From NCBI GenBank assembly GCA_010015655.1, contig ML976702.1, forward strand, positions 186,001 to 250,000: DNA of 64,000 nt. The letters run 5' to 3'. This DNA comes from Bimuria novae-zelandiae CBS 107.79. Taxonomy: Eukaryota; Ascomycota; Dothideomycetes; Pleosporales; Didymosphaeriaceae. A program made the translations under genes and the position numbers. The notes beneath the pieces were generated by a model. It was not told the DNA's origin and searched no databases. It saw only the letters and a program-made list of their open reading frames with translations. Shown here piece by piece: positions 36,959-49,848 of this stretch. Positions within the stretch are counted from its first letter, which is position 1; each line of letters opens with the position of its first letter.

Positions 36959-39900
36959 CAAATTAGTAATTATAAGTAGCTATTATAGATAGTAAAAAAA
37001 AAGATAGACTATTAATAGCCTAACGTAAGAAATCTTAGGTTAATGTAGACTATGCTAAGAATAGAGTAAGATAGAGATAACATAAAGTACTATTAACTAA
37101 TCTCTAAAGCTACTAGTTTTAGCTAATCAATAAATATAAATCGCGTTAATAACGCATTATAATTTATTATATAAATATATCTACATAACTAAGTTACGTA
37201 CACTAATACACGTTAGAAATAACTAACTAATAATATATTTATACTAATAATAAGTTAATACTTACTAGTATAATAGTAAATAACTAGAGCAGCAATAGCG
37301 TAGTAGATAATACTAATACTTAAATTTAAGCTTAACTACGCGATAATTAGTTAGAGCATAGCTTAAGTAAATATATGGAAGCTACTTCTACTTAGGCTAA
37401 ATTTACTACCTAATACCTTATAGAAGACTACCTATATCTAGTAGTGCTAAATAATATTAATATATCTCTTTAGGATATACCTGCACTAGTAGACGTAAAT
37501 AAAACACACGTAATAATTTAGGGGACTTAAATTATTTCTAATTATAATATAGTAATAGTCTGGGATAATAAACTCTTTATAAAGTACTATTATAATTTTA
37601 AAAATAAATGAAAGAGCGATTTTTTAAGGTTAGTTATACTATGTTAAAATCTCTAAAGACAGTATTATAGTTTAGAGAAGTTTATATAGTTAATTATTAC
37701 GCTAGGCTTGCTAATTTTATATATAATTTATTAACTATAAAGAACGTTCCTAAATAGGACCCTGTAGAATTCTAAGCTACAATATTTAACTAATAATTGA
37801 GGGAATATGAGCGCTAACAAAATACATAATAAATAGTTATTATAGCTAAGTAATAATCGCATCAAGATAGCCCGCTAGCTAGTATATATACACCGTAGTT
37901 ATAGCTATAGCTACAGTAGCTAGAGCACTCGCAGCGAGACAAGTAGTAGCTAGAGTACTTATAATAAGGTAAGTAGTATATAGTTGGATACAACGCTTAA
38001 AACTAATTTAAAATATAAGGGCTATAACTAGTGCACTAGATAAAGGAAACCTAATTAATAAATTAAATTACTAATAATTCATAATTACCTTTTATAAGTA
38101 GTGTGCTTAAAGGATCTTAGTCTTAATAATAGTAAGAATAAGGCGCGTAATTATAGTAATAGCAACTATAGACGCAGGCATAGCCACTAGCAATTATATA
38201 TTATAAAATTCGCTATTTCTATAGTAACCTATAAATAGTATACCTAGTAGACTACCTAAGCTACTATATAATCTATATAAGATGCTGCCGTCACGATAGT
38301 CCTATAATAACTAACTTAACGCTAATATAATTAAGTAGTTCTTTAAGCTCTAGAATAATAGTAAAAAATACCTAAGAGACGCGTATAATCTACTTAATAA
38401 TAAAAATAAGATCTTTTTTAGTATCTATTGGCAGGTAGACATCTACAAACAGTAATTCTATGCTATATTTCCTTGTATTCTTATAAGGCGAGTAGAGATA
38501 TTCTATATGTAAGTTATAGATAGAGGAGATAGCTTTTCTAATACGTATATAGTAATTAAGAACCATTTTAACTATAACGTCTACTATTAATACTATTATA
38601 TAGACTAAATAATTATAACCTTTGCCTGCACGCGTATAGAGAATCCTAATAAGAGCTTATATAAGGTGCTATAAATTTTACTTAATAAGCTATAATTATA
38701 CTAACGCGCCCTTGGTAAGAACTTTAAAAATAATATATCTATTTATATAACTATTATTAAAGCGTGCCGTAGAATTCTAAAACTTAATATAATACTTTTT
38801 AAGCTTGCTATAATCTATAAAAACTTTTTAAGACTTATACTTTATAGTTAAGACGTATCTTGTATATTAGTAAATAAAATAAATACTTATAGAGAGTAAG
38901 ATAGTTACTATAAACTAGTACTACCTTCACTATTACTATAATAATAGGAATAAAAAAGCTTAAAAAGAATTTAGAGGTCAAAGTAGATTTACAGGCGGAT
39001 TTTAAAAAGGCTAAAGTAATAGAGGTAATTAGCGCTTTAATAGTAATAATAGTAGACGTAAATTCACGACGCTATGCTAGAAGAAGAAGTGCTTTGTCTA
39101 CTAGAAAGAGGGCTGCTAGTTAACCAATTATACTAACGAAGAACGTAAAGCTGCCCGCACGCAGTTTTTCTCCGTATGTCACTTTACAGACACACTACTG
39201 CCTGCAGACTTCTTTGTGCACCTTGAAGAGTATAAAGGTAGTAAGCACACGAAGTAGTATAATTAGTAAAGCTAGGGAAAAGAGAACTACAAGGATAATA
39301 ATAATAATAGTAATTAGTAGTATAATATTAATAAGCAGCACTTTACAACTGCGTATATAAAATATTAATTTTTTAAAGAGTAATAACTTATAGATTAAGC
39401 GTTTATACACCATGTATTAGGCAAAGACATATATAGTAGAGACGTACCGTTATTGCCAACATCGCAATTCCTTATTAAGGACCGCTATGCGCGATCTATG
39501 TACTAAGAAATCCTCCTAAATATATGCACTACTAATATATCTATAATTAGCATGGAATAGTACCTCGCGTTTATATAAGAAGACCTGATTATTATAATAG
39601 ATATATTTATAGTAAGAAAATTTTCTATTGAATTTAGTAGAGGGAGTGTTACGGTGTCTATTAGCACCGCACAGATTCTAATAGAGATTAGAAAAATTAA
39701 CTTTAAGGTGCTGTATACGCCTAAACCGTTCTTGCTATGCCTTACAGACATGGACAGGCTGAAGGTCTACTGTAACAATACTATAGATAAGCTTGTCCAG
39801 GGCAATGTACGCATTCCCGTAATCCGTATATAAACATATCTATAGTTTTATTTTAATAAAAGAGAGCGTGCAACTATATTTCTTATAAAAATAAAATAAA

Positions 39901-42717
39901 GATAGCTCTATTATTATTTTAGATAACTAGCTATTATAAGACTAGCTAAGCTCTTAAATAACGCTGATTATAATAGTTTTAAAAAAACGTTTAAGTAAAT
40001 TATAAAGCTTTACTATTATTATTAGCTTAGTAACTCCGTGCCGCACCGCTTTAAGTTTACCTTTAACTATTACTTTAACTATAAGATTTTTATAAACGTA
40101 ATATAATTAAAAAGAAAGGCTACGTTGCATATAGTACATTTATTAATTTTAAGATATAGAGTTTCTTAACGCTATTTTAGCTAAAAAGACATAGTAGGCA
40201 CTATAGACGTTATATATTAATACTTACTAAGGACTACTAGATATCCTTACACACGTCGCAGGCACGAACTTCGCAAGTGTAGAATTTCGCGTAAAAGTAA
40301 AGATTATAGGAGTCACATGTAAACAAGTACCTACAGAGACGCATTAGTCTATTAGTAAGATAGAGAGGTATCACGCGCCCCTGCTCCGCCTATAGGATAT
40401 ACTCTACGCTAAGCTTGCTAGCACCATGTCTAATAAAGTAATTCTTTAAACAGCTATAAAAACTATTAATAACACGATTAGCCCTAATACTCTAATTTTA
40501 ACCTTAGTAGTCCTAAGCATATACTTACGTATAACTATAAAATTATTATCATTACTATTAATAAGTAAGCATAGTAAAGGTATTTACAAGGTAATAAAAG
40601 ACCTGCGAAAGCTTACTGCTAAACGCTAAGTTATAAATATATTAAATACTTATAATAGACTTACTACTATAGACATGTTTACGCTCTTATTATAAATCAA
40701 GATTATAGTATAAAAAAAAGAATAGCTAGAATAGCCTATATAAAATTATTGTTATGGAATAGCAATAATATTACTATTAATATAGTTAATAGTCTAATAA
40801 TATTTTAGTCAATAGTTGTTAAGCCATACTATAGACTAGACTACCTTTAGAGTAACTTTAATACACCGTAGCAGTAGAACGCGTTAGCTATAAATATAAT
40901 AGTACTACTAGTAGCGTAACTACGTAAGATAGGCTACCCCCTAAGATTAAGAAATAAGAGAAAGGTAAACGTTTATATAATAATAAAAGAAGTTAACCGT
41001 GAGCTTACTATAAAACTACGTAATAATAAAGTTATTATAATGCTTGGCGTACTCTTTAAGGTATTTAATAATTAAAAAAATTAGTAACCTAGTAGGATAT
41101 AAAGTATTTAAGTTTAAAGAATATAATTAAGAATTATATAGTAAAATTTATATAATTAAGTCGCGTCCAGTACGAGAAGTTAAATGAAAGATAACTAAGC
41201 CCTATAAAAAACTTTATTTTATTATTTAAAGGTACTAGGACTGTAGTAAAAAGCCTATTTTAATGTAATTTTTAACTTTTTAATACTATAGCTAGCGTGT
41301 AATTATAGTCCTAGCGCCTATACTCGTACAACGTAAAATAATCTTAAGCTCTATAATATAACGCAGGCATATCTACAGGCGTAAATAAATCTTAAGAAAA
41401 TAATACTCGTATCCCTCCCTACTAAGCTAGCACCTAGATATCTAGAAAGCACGCTACTCCATGTAATTAAGACACTATATAGAATCGCGGAAGCAAGATT
41501 CTATTAGTAGCTAACATACTATAAATATTACTATAAGGAACTAGACATGTCTACGGTAATATATAACCTATACTTATTAGTTATAAACGGTAACGCAGAT
41601 AACTTTAGCATTATTAATATATAGACTAATAATACCTTTATACTTAGAATAGCCGCATTTTTAGTGCATAAAGAGAAGAGGCTTAAAAAGGCATAGTTTA
41701 GATTAAAGCTAAAAACTACGCTAACGCTGAATACGCAACCAGACTTTAATAGCTATATACTTATAATAGATGCTAGTAATATAGATAATTATAAAGTAAC
41801 CTTAAACCTTAAGTTGAAGGGATAAGAAAAAATTCAGCTTATAGATATTAATACTTCTAATTACGCGTAATAGTATACTAAATAGCGTGCCTATTGGGCT
41901 TATATTATATTAATATATTAACTAGAAGCGTCTTTAACTTATTTATAGTAACTCAAGCGTAGTAACCTTTAGATAAGGATATTAAGGCGCTTAATAAACG
42001 CCGTAAATAGTAGATAGAGAATCTTAACTATAAACTACGCTACGTGTCTATTAAACTTATTAACGCTAAGCTAATAGTATTTATAAATAGCTTTATTGGT
42101 AATAATAAGGACCTTAGCTGGTAGCTAGGCTTTATATTTATACTTATTAATATGTCTATAAATATTAATAATACATTTACAATCTATAGCAATATAATAT
42201 ACTATAGCTTAATAAAGTATAAGCGGATTATATAGAGCGTACTAGCCTTTAAGATTTATAGTATAGTTAATAGGTTTAATATAGGTATCACTATTACTTC
42301 TATTTTATAAATAATTATTAATCGTCTTAGTCTGCCTATAGTTCCTTTAGTTATTTATATAAACTCGTACTGTTTATACAAGTGCCTTATAAAGCGTAGG
42401 AGAACTAAAGAAAAGCGCCTTATAATTAATATTATATCACTATACTAGTTATATAGACGCTATAAAATTATAGAGATCTAATAAATTAATAGTAAAGTTA
42501 ATTCTATAGACGCTTTTATATAGGAATTGCTAAATTACTCCCTAGAAGAATTTATTAATAGTAATGAAGTAATAGTCTAAGTTAAGGGCTGGGTATAAAG
42601 ACCTATAATCTCTACCTAGCGTATTTAAGTTTAGATGTTTAATCCTTTATATATATAATTAATATCGAGAAAGAACTGACTTCTAGTATTAAATTATTAA
42701 TTTAAAGACCTTAGGCG
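36959..42717 (+). pseudogene. Copia-B gag-pol remnant
   Basis: Degraded + strand polyprotein of a fungal Copia lineage. A gag zinc-knuckle-like segment KKCFVYQKEGC followed by TNYTNEERKAARTQFFSVC (about 39078-39180) matches the usual CFVC..GCWST..EER pattern with Cys and Trp codons lost. A protease-like segment is near 39650-39830. The RT region is about 41340-41700 (LESTLLHVIKTLYRIAEARF, then YKELDMSTVIYNLYLLV), corresponding to the LHVIKPLYGIAEAG..W block of the family. Downstream sequence continues into the RNase H region to about 42600. Stops are TAA/TAG throughout. Not functional. Confidence 0.75.
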
Positions 42718-42945
42718 TGTTATAAGGAATGCGTGTATAGAGGAGCAAGTATTCTATTAATAGTTATTAAGGCCTTTATCGTGTTATAAAACGCTAAATG
42801 TGTGGAGCGAGTTCTATATGAGACTAGTTTCCATATCCCGCGATGTACTTCGCTCCTTAGTAGATAGAACAAAGGAAGAAATCAACTAATGTAACTCGTT
42901 ATTAAGTATTTTCTTTCAGCACTAGTGCAACAAGTCCTCCTAACA
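42718..42945 (+). repeat. Right LTR of Copia-B
   Basis: Begins TGTTATAAGGAATGCGTGTA, ends CCTCCTAACA. Its inner (left) half carries many C/T and G/A changes; its outer half is pristine. Confidence 0.85.
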
Positions 42946-43099
42946 TACTATATAATTTTATTATAATACTACTAACGTGTTATCGCATCGCATGCTAGCG
43001 CTAATTAATAATTAATTAAACTCTACTTTATATAAAAGTAGGAGCTTTATAAATTTATAATTAAGCTTATTAAATAAGACCTACTTATTATAAGGTAAA

Positions 43100-44183
43100 T
43101 AGTATAAATATAGCTTCTAAATTAACTCTAAATAGGGTAATTAACTTATACGTTACTTACTTTTGTAACTATTACCGTGACTAGCTCCTATATAAATATA
43201 ATAACGCTATTAATACGTAGTACCTCTATGCCAATAGTAATATATAGTATATATAATATTTTAAGCTTATATACTCTAAAATTATTAAATACTTAATTAA
43301 GCTATGGTATACGTATATTATAAATAGGAAAAGGTTTATAATTAGTATACTTAATATGTATACTAAATAAGTATTTAGTAAAACTTTTATAGAGTTAAGA
43401 ATTAGAAGCTAGCCTATATAACATAAAAATAAGTAATAGGTATTAATACTTATAAGCGTCTACGCTAGTAGTCTTATACTACTTTTAGAAATTATTTATT
43501 TGGGCGCTCCTAATAAACTATAATTACTTTAAGTAAAAGATATTAATCAAGAAAAGTATTTAGTATTTCGTAATATAACGTCTTTAGGCTAGATAAATAA
43601 CGAGATTAGCCTTACGTAGCTAAAATAAGTCTTTAATTACTACACTTACGAGAAGGTACGCAGAAGTTGGCGACTACTTATAGTAGATAGCTACGGCTCG
43701 CATATAACCTAGTCCTTTATTAAGTACTACGATAAGAATAGAATACTACTACTAGTATTTCCTCCTTATAGTACCCATACGTTATAGCTGCTCAATGTAG
43801 TACTCTTCTTACCTTTAGGTACAAGCTATATAAACTAGCTTACTAAATACTTTTTATAATACTTAGGGCTTAATAAGCGTGAAGAAGCACGATTTTTTTA
43901 TAAGTTTTAAAAAAAAAATTATTTTGAGCCTTATTTTTAATGCCTTTAAAGTTATAACCGTATTATTACTAAATGTTACTATAATTATTAATAAATTTTA
44001 AAATAAGCGTGAATAGCTATATTATATACTTTTCCTAATTATAGTAGATAACTAAAAGCAAGCTATCTAAATACTAGCCTAAGTAGTAAAGAATCAGAAC
44101 GTAGAGGAGGTGTAATAGTTAAGGCGTACTATTTTCTATCTTTCTACCTATATATAGCTTATATAGCTTAAAAACAAAGGCCT
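43100..44183 (+). pseudogene. Pogo-2 DDE_1 transposase, first part
   Basis: The DDE core is readable: WRLLIVDSYGSHITQSFIKY (about 43666-43725) contains the second catalytic Asp, followed by LLLVFPPYSTHTLQLLNVVL (about 43752-43810), where the usual LQPLD has become LQLLN, so the third catalytic Asp is lost. Upstream GAPNKLQLLQVKDI and NEISLTQLKQVFNYYTYEK match the region between the first and second Asp of the family. The coding sequence continues at 53348 beyond Gypsy-3. Confidence 0.75.
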
Positions 44184-44614
44184 TGTTAGGATCCAGTGAA
44201 ACCCCAACATGACGCGGGGTAGGGCACGAACATTTATCCGTGCGACTAGCTAAGATTCCTAACTCAGCCACGAATCAAGTGACTTAGTTACGCGTCCTAG
44301 AAATATCGGGTGTCCTAAAAATATCTTGGCACATGGGACTTTGGGACTCCTGGGACTTATGGGATCTATAGGACTAGTTATGTATATAGGAACGCGATGG
44401 CGGACTTCTACTATTATATTTAACCTGTTTATTAATCTATTGTTTAGATCTAAGAAGTAACCTTACTAATTTAATTATACTATATATACCTTTAATACTA
44501 ACGCCCTAGTAATAAGCGCAAGCTATTACTATACCTCTTACTTATATTATTAATACTTTTACCTAAGAACTAACCTTAGCCCTTTAGAACTAGCTACCCC
44601 TTCAGAATTTAACA
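44184..44614 (+). repeat. 5' LTR of Gypsy-3
   Basis: Begins TGTTAGGATCCAGTGAAACC, ends CAGAATTTAACA. Outer half pristine, inner half AT-shifted. The 3' half is similar to the Gypsy-1 LTR. Confidence 0.92.
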
Positions 44615-47600
44615 TTTTAAACATCCTTAACCTAAGCGTTATTAATACCTTTTTTACTAACACGATAGATACTAAAATAGATACTTCTAAAGAAATAAGC
44701 ATTACTATAGCTAAAGAAGGAATAAAGAACTTTTATAAAAAGCCTAACTTCTTCTATAGTAAACGTAAATTATACGGAAATATAGATTTGGTAACTTAAC
44801 CTATACTTTTATAAAATAAAATAAAAATAGGACGATACTATTAAGATCGTATTTACTTTTACTTATATAAAGGGAGATGCTTTTATCCTTACGTTAATTA
44901 ATACCTGGCCAGAGCTAATATAAAAGGCGACGCTATAGATATGATTATAGAAAATTATAATACTTTTTATACTAAGGTTAAATAATACTTTAAAATTACT
45001 AACTAGAAAGCCATCGCGAAACGAAATATTAAATAACTTAAATAAACTTATTCAGTAGCTAAATATAAATATAAATTCCGCAAGAACACTAAATAAATTA
45101 CGTAAAATAATAATAGTTTTATAACTATATTTTAAAAGGTATTAAAATAATATATACGCAAAGAACTATTACGTAGCAAAGTAAAAATTAATACTTTAAA
45201 AGAACTTATAGTAGAAGTAACCTAAATTAATAATAAATAGTACAAACTAGAGAGAGACCTACGCTAGAACTAGAATAAAAAAGCTATAGACTACTCGCGA
45301 TAAAAGATAACTTTTATAACTCTAAGTAATAGTTATAGTGGAAAAACTAAGCTAATTATAGTTACTAACTAATAGAAGGAATCCAGTACTATGAAGTTAA
45401 CGTAATATAAAAAAGAACAGGAAAGGCAAAAGGTTTTTATAAGTCTAAATAAGGACGTACCCTAGATAGAACCTACAAACAAGGGACTAGGGCACGACTT
45501 TACTATACATATGGCAAACTAGGCCATGTAGCCAGGAACTGCAGATCTAAGAATAAAGTTACTAGGCAGTTAAACGTACTAATTATTAATAAGGAAGAAA
45601 TAACTAACGAAAAATAGTAAGTAATAAAGCTATTAAACACATTAATATCTATAACAAAGAATTAGAATAATTAGAGTTACCTAACTTACAACTCTACAAG
45701 GATATATACAAAGGTTTAGATAAAAAAGAAAAAGAGCTAATACCTTAATCTTTTATACCTTACCTTGGCTAGAGTAAACTAGTTACTAGTAAAATAATAA
45801 ATATTTTTAACTTTTTAAAGGAGTATTAACTAAGGGAAGAAGACTTTAGGTTTATAATAATAAAATAATAAAAGTACACTATAGTATTTTACTATACTTA
45901 CTAACTTAATCTAGTTAGTAAAGTAGCACGCGAAATGGCAGAGTATTACTACGCCTATAAAGATCTTAAGAAGAAATACCTAAATAAAAACTCGAACTAC
46001 AAACTAAAGTACGATCTAGAGTATCGCAACCCTACGCATGGTGCTATATAATAGACCCTCTATAAAGAAGACTAATATATCTTTTATTACTAAGCTAAAG
46101 AATATAGCTACTTTTTCCGAATATATTACTAATATAAATAAGAATAGTTTAACTGCCCTATCGCTAATTATAATATTTACCTCTAAGATAAACGCGGAAC
46201 ATAATACTTTTTATACTTTAACTAAGTAATAAACTAAGTAATATTATTACTAGTTAATAGAAAATGTGCGTTAGATATATAGCAAACATGTTTACACCTT
46301 AACTATAAGAAACATATGGAATAAAAAAGAGAGCATAGATTTAATTGTATACTAAAAGGAACTACAACCCTTAGGATTAAATTAGTAATAAAGCAAAAAG
46401 ATAGTAAAGCTTTCTTATAAAAGGCTTAGTAATAGCCCTAGGAGAAGAATAAAGAAGGACACCTTAAGCCTATAAAGCTAGTAACTAAGAAAATATCTTT
46501 TTTAGCCCTAGGCTTAGACAGCAAAACGCCTTTAAAGAAGTAAATACTACTAATAGTTAGGTATTAATTAAGCTACTAGTATAGCTTAAAGAAATATAAA
46601 TAAAAGATATGCTAGACTTAGGAGTACAGGAAAGTTATATATTAAGAAAAGCACTTAATAGAGCAGGCTCTATAAGCGTAAGAAGGCTATACCCTATAAT
46701 ATCTATATTATAAATAGATAACTAATACCTGGCAAAGTAATAATTAAATACAAGGTTAAAACTACCCTTATAATCTATAGACACTAGGAATTGATTACCC
46801 TTAATATTATTAAGGAAGCTAACTACGATGTAATTTTAACATTACCCTAGTTAAGGAAGTATAACCCTATAATTAACTAAAAAAAGAGAAGGCTATCTTT
46901 TAAGCGCTATAACTATGCATTATAAGTAAAGCCTACACATTAATAGAATACGATAGTAGATAAGAGAGCTATTAATAATATAGTCTTGCAACTAGTAGTT
47001 AATAAGCATAAAATTAACTTAGTAAATACTAGTAAAAACTACTAGGTTATAAAGCGTAAGTATAAAGAAAATAGCACACCTCTTAATATCCCTAATAAAT
47101 GTAAAGAATAGGGCTATTTATTTTAGGAAAAGAAAGGAGTAAAAGCCCTTCTTAAGTATATATACTAAGACTATCGCATTATCCTTGAAGAGGGAAAAAC
47201 GCCGCCCTTTAGACCACTATATAGATAAAGTAAAAAAGAACACTAATAGACACGCAAATTCCTAAAGAAAGCCCTTGAAAGGTAATAAATACGCAAATTA
47301 GAATTTCTAGCTATATTACTCTTAATATTCACTATAAAGAAGGATAGAACACAACGCCTATATATTAATTATAGGAAGCTAAACTATATAACGATTAAGA
47401 ATAAATACTTACTACTAAATATACAAGAATTTCGAGACAGACTAGGACAAACCAGGATGTTTATACAATTTAACCTACGAGATAGATACTACCTTATATA
47501 ACTAGTAGCAGGTAATAAGTGGAAGATAGCCTTTTAAACTAGATATAAACTATTTAAGTACTAAGTTATGCCCTTTAGACTCACGAACGCACTAGTAACA

Positions 47601-48083
47601 TTTTAAGTAATAATTAATAATACACTAAGGAACTACCTTAATATATTTATAGTTACCTATCTTAATAATATCTTAATATTTTTTAAACAGGAAAAGGATT
47701 ACGTGCAACACGTATAAATAGTATTATAAGTACTAAATAGTGTTAATTTATAATTAAAATTTAAGAAATATAAATTTTATATTATAGAACTAGAGTTCCT
47801 AGAACATGTTATTAATACTAAAGACATTAAAGTAAGCCCTTTAAAAATTAAAAAAATAAGGAAGTAAAAAATACCTACTAACCTAAAGAAATTATAAGCT
47901 TTTCTTAAATTTACTAAATTTAATAGATAATTTATCACGGACTACTTAAGAATCACACTACTACTTATAAACCTTACAAAGAAAGACAGACCCTTTAACT
48001 AAATAAAGAAATGTAAATAAGTATTTAGAACACTATAAGAAGCACGTATTACACTACTAGTCTTTATATATTTTTAAAGCAAC

Positions 48084-48509
48084 TGTTAAGATCCCAAAGA
48101 GATAGCTAATCCCTAAGGGACTAAGGTTGGTTCTCGGGCAGGAATACTGGTAGGACAGGAGAGGATAGTAGTGATAGCTTGCGCGTGTCACTAGGGACGT
48201 TGGTATCGAAGGTGTGTACAGCATAATCAAATCAACAAGGTTGCTTACTCAGATCTAAACAATAGATTAATAAATAGGTTGAACACAAGTAGAAGAGACT
48301 CCTCCTTGCGTTCCTATATACTTCTCCTGCTCGACATGCTCGAAGCGAGCATAGCGAGCAGATGTCTTGGCTCCTGCGTCTGCTCGACTTGCTCGAGTCG
48401 AGCACGTCGAGCAGTCACGTGACCTCCTGGTACTGCGCCTTCATTGGTCACCTGTAGGCCATAGGCGTCCTGGAGCCTAGCCAAGTGTCTGTAAGATTGG
48501 ATCTTAACA
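48084..48509 (-). repeat. Solo LTR, almost unmutated
   Basis: 426 bp segment from TGTTAAGATCC to GGATCTTAACA (11 bp perfect terminal inverted repeat) with perfect TSD gcaac (48079-48083 and 48510-48514). GC content is normal, with no RIP-like decay, although it sits inside a wrecked Gypsy. Minus orientation is suggested because the complementary strand carries the aacctatttattaatctattgtttagatc-type downstream block (quoted here as pieces) seen in Gypsy-1 and Gypsy-3 LTRs, making it a distant relative of those families. Contains stem-forming GCTCGA/TCGAGC repeats and the E-box TCACGTGA (48415-48422). Confidence 0.9.
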
Positions 48510-49307
48510 GCAACTAACTATTACGAATTAAAATAAATGCAAGCGACCTGGCGATTAGAGCATGCGCGAAGAAAGAAAAGAATGGCAAATAGCACCTAAT
48601 TGCATACTACGCACACAAGTTTACACTAGAAAAATTATAGTATGAAGTATATAATAAAGAACTACTTATAATAATAAAAGCTATTAAACACTAGAGGATC
48701 TATGCACACAGCTACTTAAAACTTATAATCTTTATAGACTATAAAAACCTTACACGCTTTATAACTATAAAAGAACTAACCTAATAATAATAATTAAGAT
48801 AGTTAGAGACACTAGGATAGTATAAATTTAAAATTATATACACCCTAAGTAAAGAAAACAGACGAGCAGATGCTCTTAATAGAATAAATAATAAAGATAA
48901 AAAGATTAAGATACACTCTATAATATTATAATAAAACCCTAATAGTTCTCTAGAACTAATAGCTAGACTTAATTAACTCCTTATCCTTACACGGAAAGTA
49001 CCTAAGGAACTATAAATAGAAATTATATAATAATACTACGATGACCTAGTATACGGACACTCAGGCATTAAAAAGACAATAGAACTTATCCAGCGGAACT
49101 ACAGCTTTAGAGAAATTAAAAAGTAGTAACTATATATATCTGCAAATGCGTAGATTGCTAGCGCAACAAGCACGCAACACATCTTAAGTATAAATAAATA
49201 TAAGTAATCTAAATACTAGTTACACTATAGGAAGACATCGCTATAAAGTTTATTATAAAATTACTAAGATTAAAGGATCCTGTAACGGAAATTAGTTATA
49301 ACGTAAT

Positions 49308-49479
49308 TGTGGCGCACAGTCACAACAATCAGGGAGCTCGAAAACAAAGTCTATTAAGGAGAGGAAGCTCTACAACAACTAGCTATTTATAAGTTTAGGG
49401 GATCGCGTACTTAGCTACTTAGCTACTTAGCTTAACCCTAGCTAGCGTAAAAAGCTCTAGTAAGGTACCTTTTATAATA
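49308..49479 (-). repeat. LTR of the small element (left copy)
   Basis: Begins TGTGGCGCACAGTCACAAC and ends TTTTATAATA (partner ends TTTTGCAACA). The outer end is intact; the inner end carries G-to-A and C-to-T changes. Confidence 0.88.
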
Positions 49480-49657
49480 TACCCCCTAGCTTATAGAGCG
49501 TAGCATAATAAGCTAAATAGTAACTTAAAGTATAAAAGGTAGCAAACTTGCGCGTAAAGCTTAAAAAGCGTCTAGCTTAGATCCCTAGCTTGTTAGGTAA
49601 TTAGTCTAAGTAACTAGTTTACATATAGTTCTAAGAGAAAGGTAGAGAAAAAGAGAG

Positions 49658-49848
49658 AGTAGCGTACTTTTACTATAAAGCTTTAATAAACATTTAAGGG
49701 TAATTATCTATTTATAACGTAACCCGCGCGAGTACCTGCGTAAAAAGGTAAAGAAATAAAAGGAGTAGCGTACTTCTACTATAGAGCTTTAATAAACGTT
49801 TAAGGGTAGCTATTTACTTATAACGTAACCCGTGCGAGTACCTGCGTA
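49658..49848. repeat. Tandem duplication of about 84 bp, period 106 bp
   Basis: Two copies (about 49658-49741 and 49764-49847) of a segment running from AGTAGCGTACTT to GAGTACCTGCGTA, separated by about 22 bp. The copies differ mainly by A/G and C/T changes. No coding potential seen. Confidence 0.7.

Larger units (their letters stand above)
36731..42945 (+). mobile_element. Copia-B: Ty1/Copia retrotransposon with 228 bp LTRs
   Basis: Two 228 bp repeats (36731-36958, 42718-42945) bound a Copia polyprotein remnant in + orientation, total 6215 bp. Flanking 5-mers (aggcg and tacta) do not match, so no TSD. In addition the 16 bases before both repeats are identical (ttaaagaccttaggcg). The left flank is Copia-A and the right flank a pogo transposase, which suggests a rearranged insertion rather than a simple one. 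Confidence 0.75.

Noticed and set aside
39195..39751. Hydrophobic minus-strand frames of 72 and 82 codons
   Set aside because: Antisense to the Copia-B gag/protease remnant; Ile/Leu-rich content comes from AT-rich composition.
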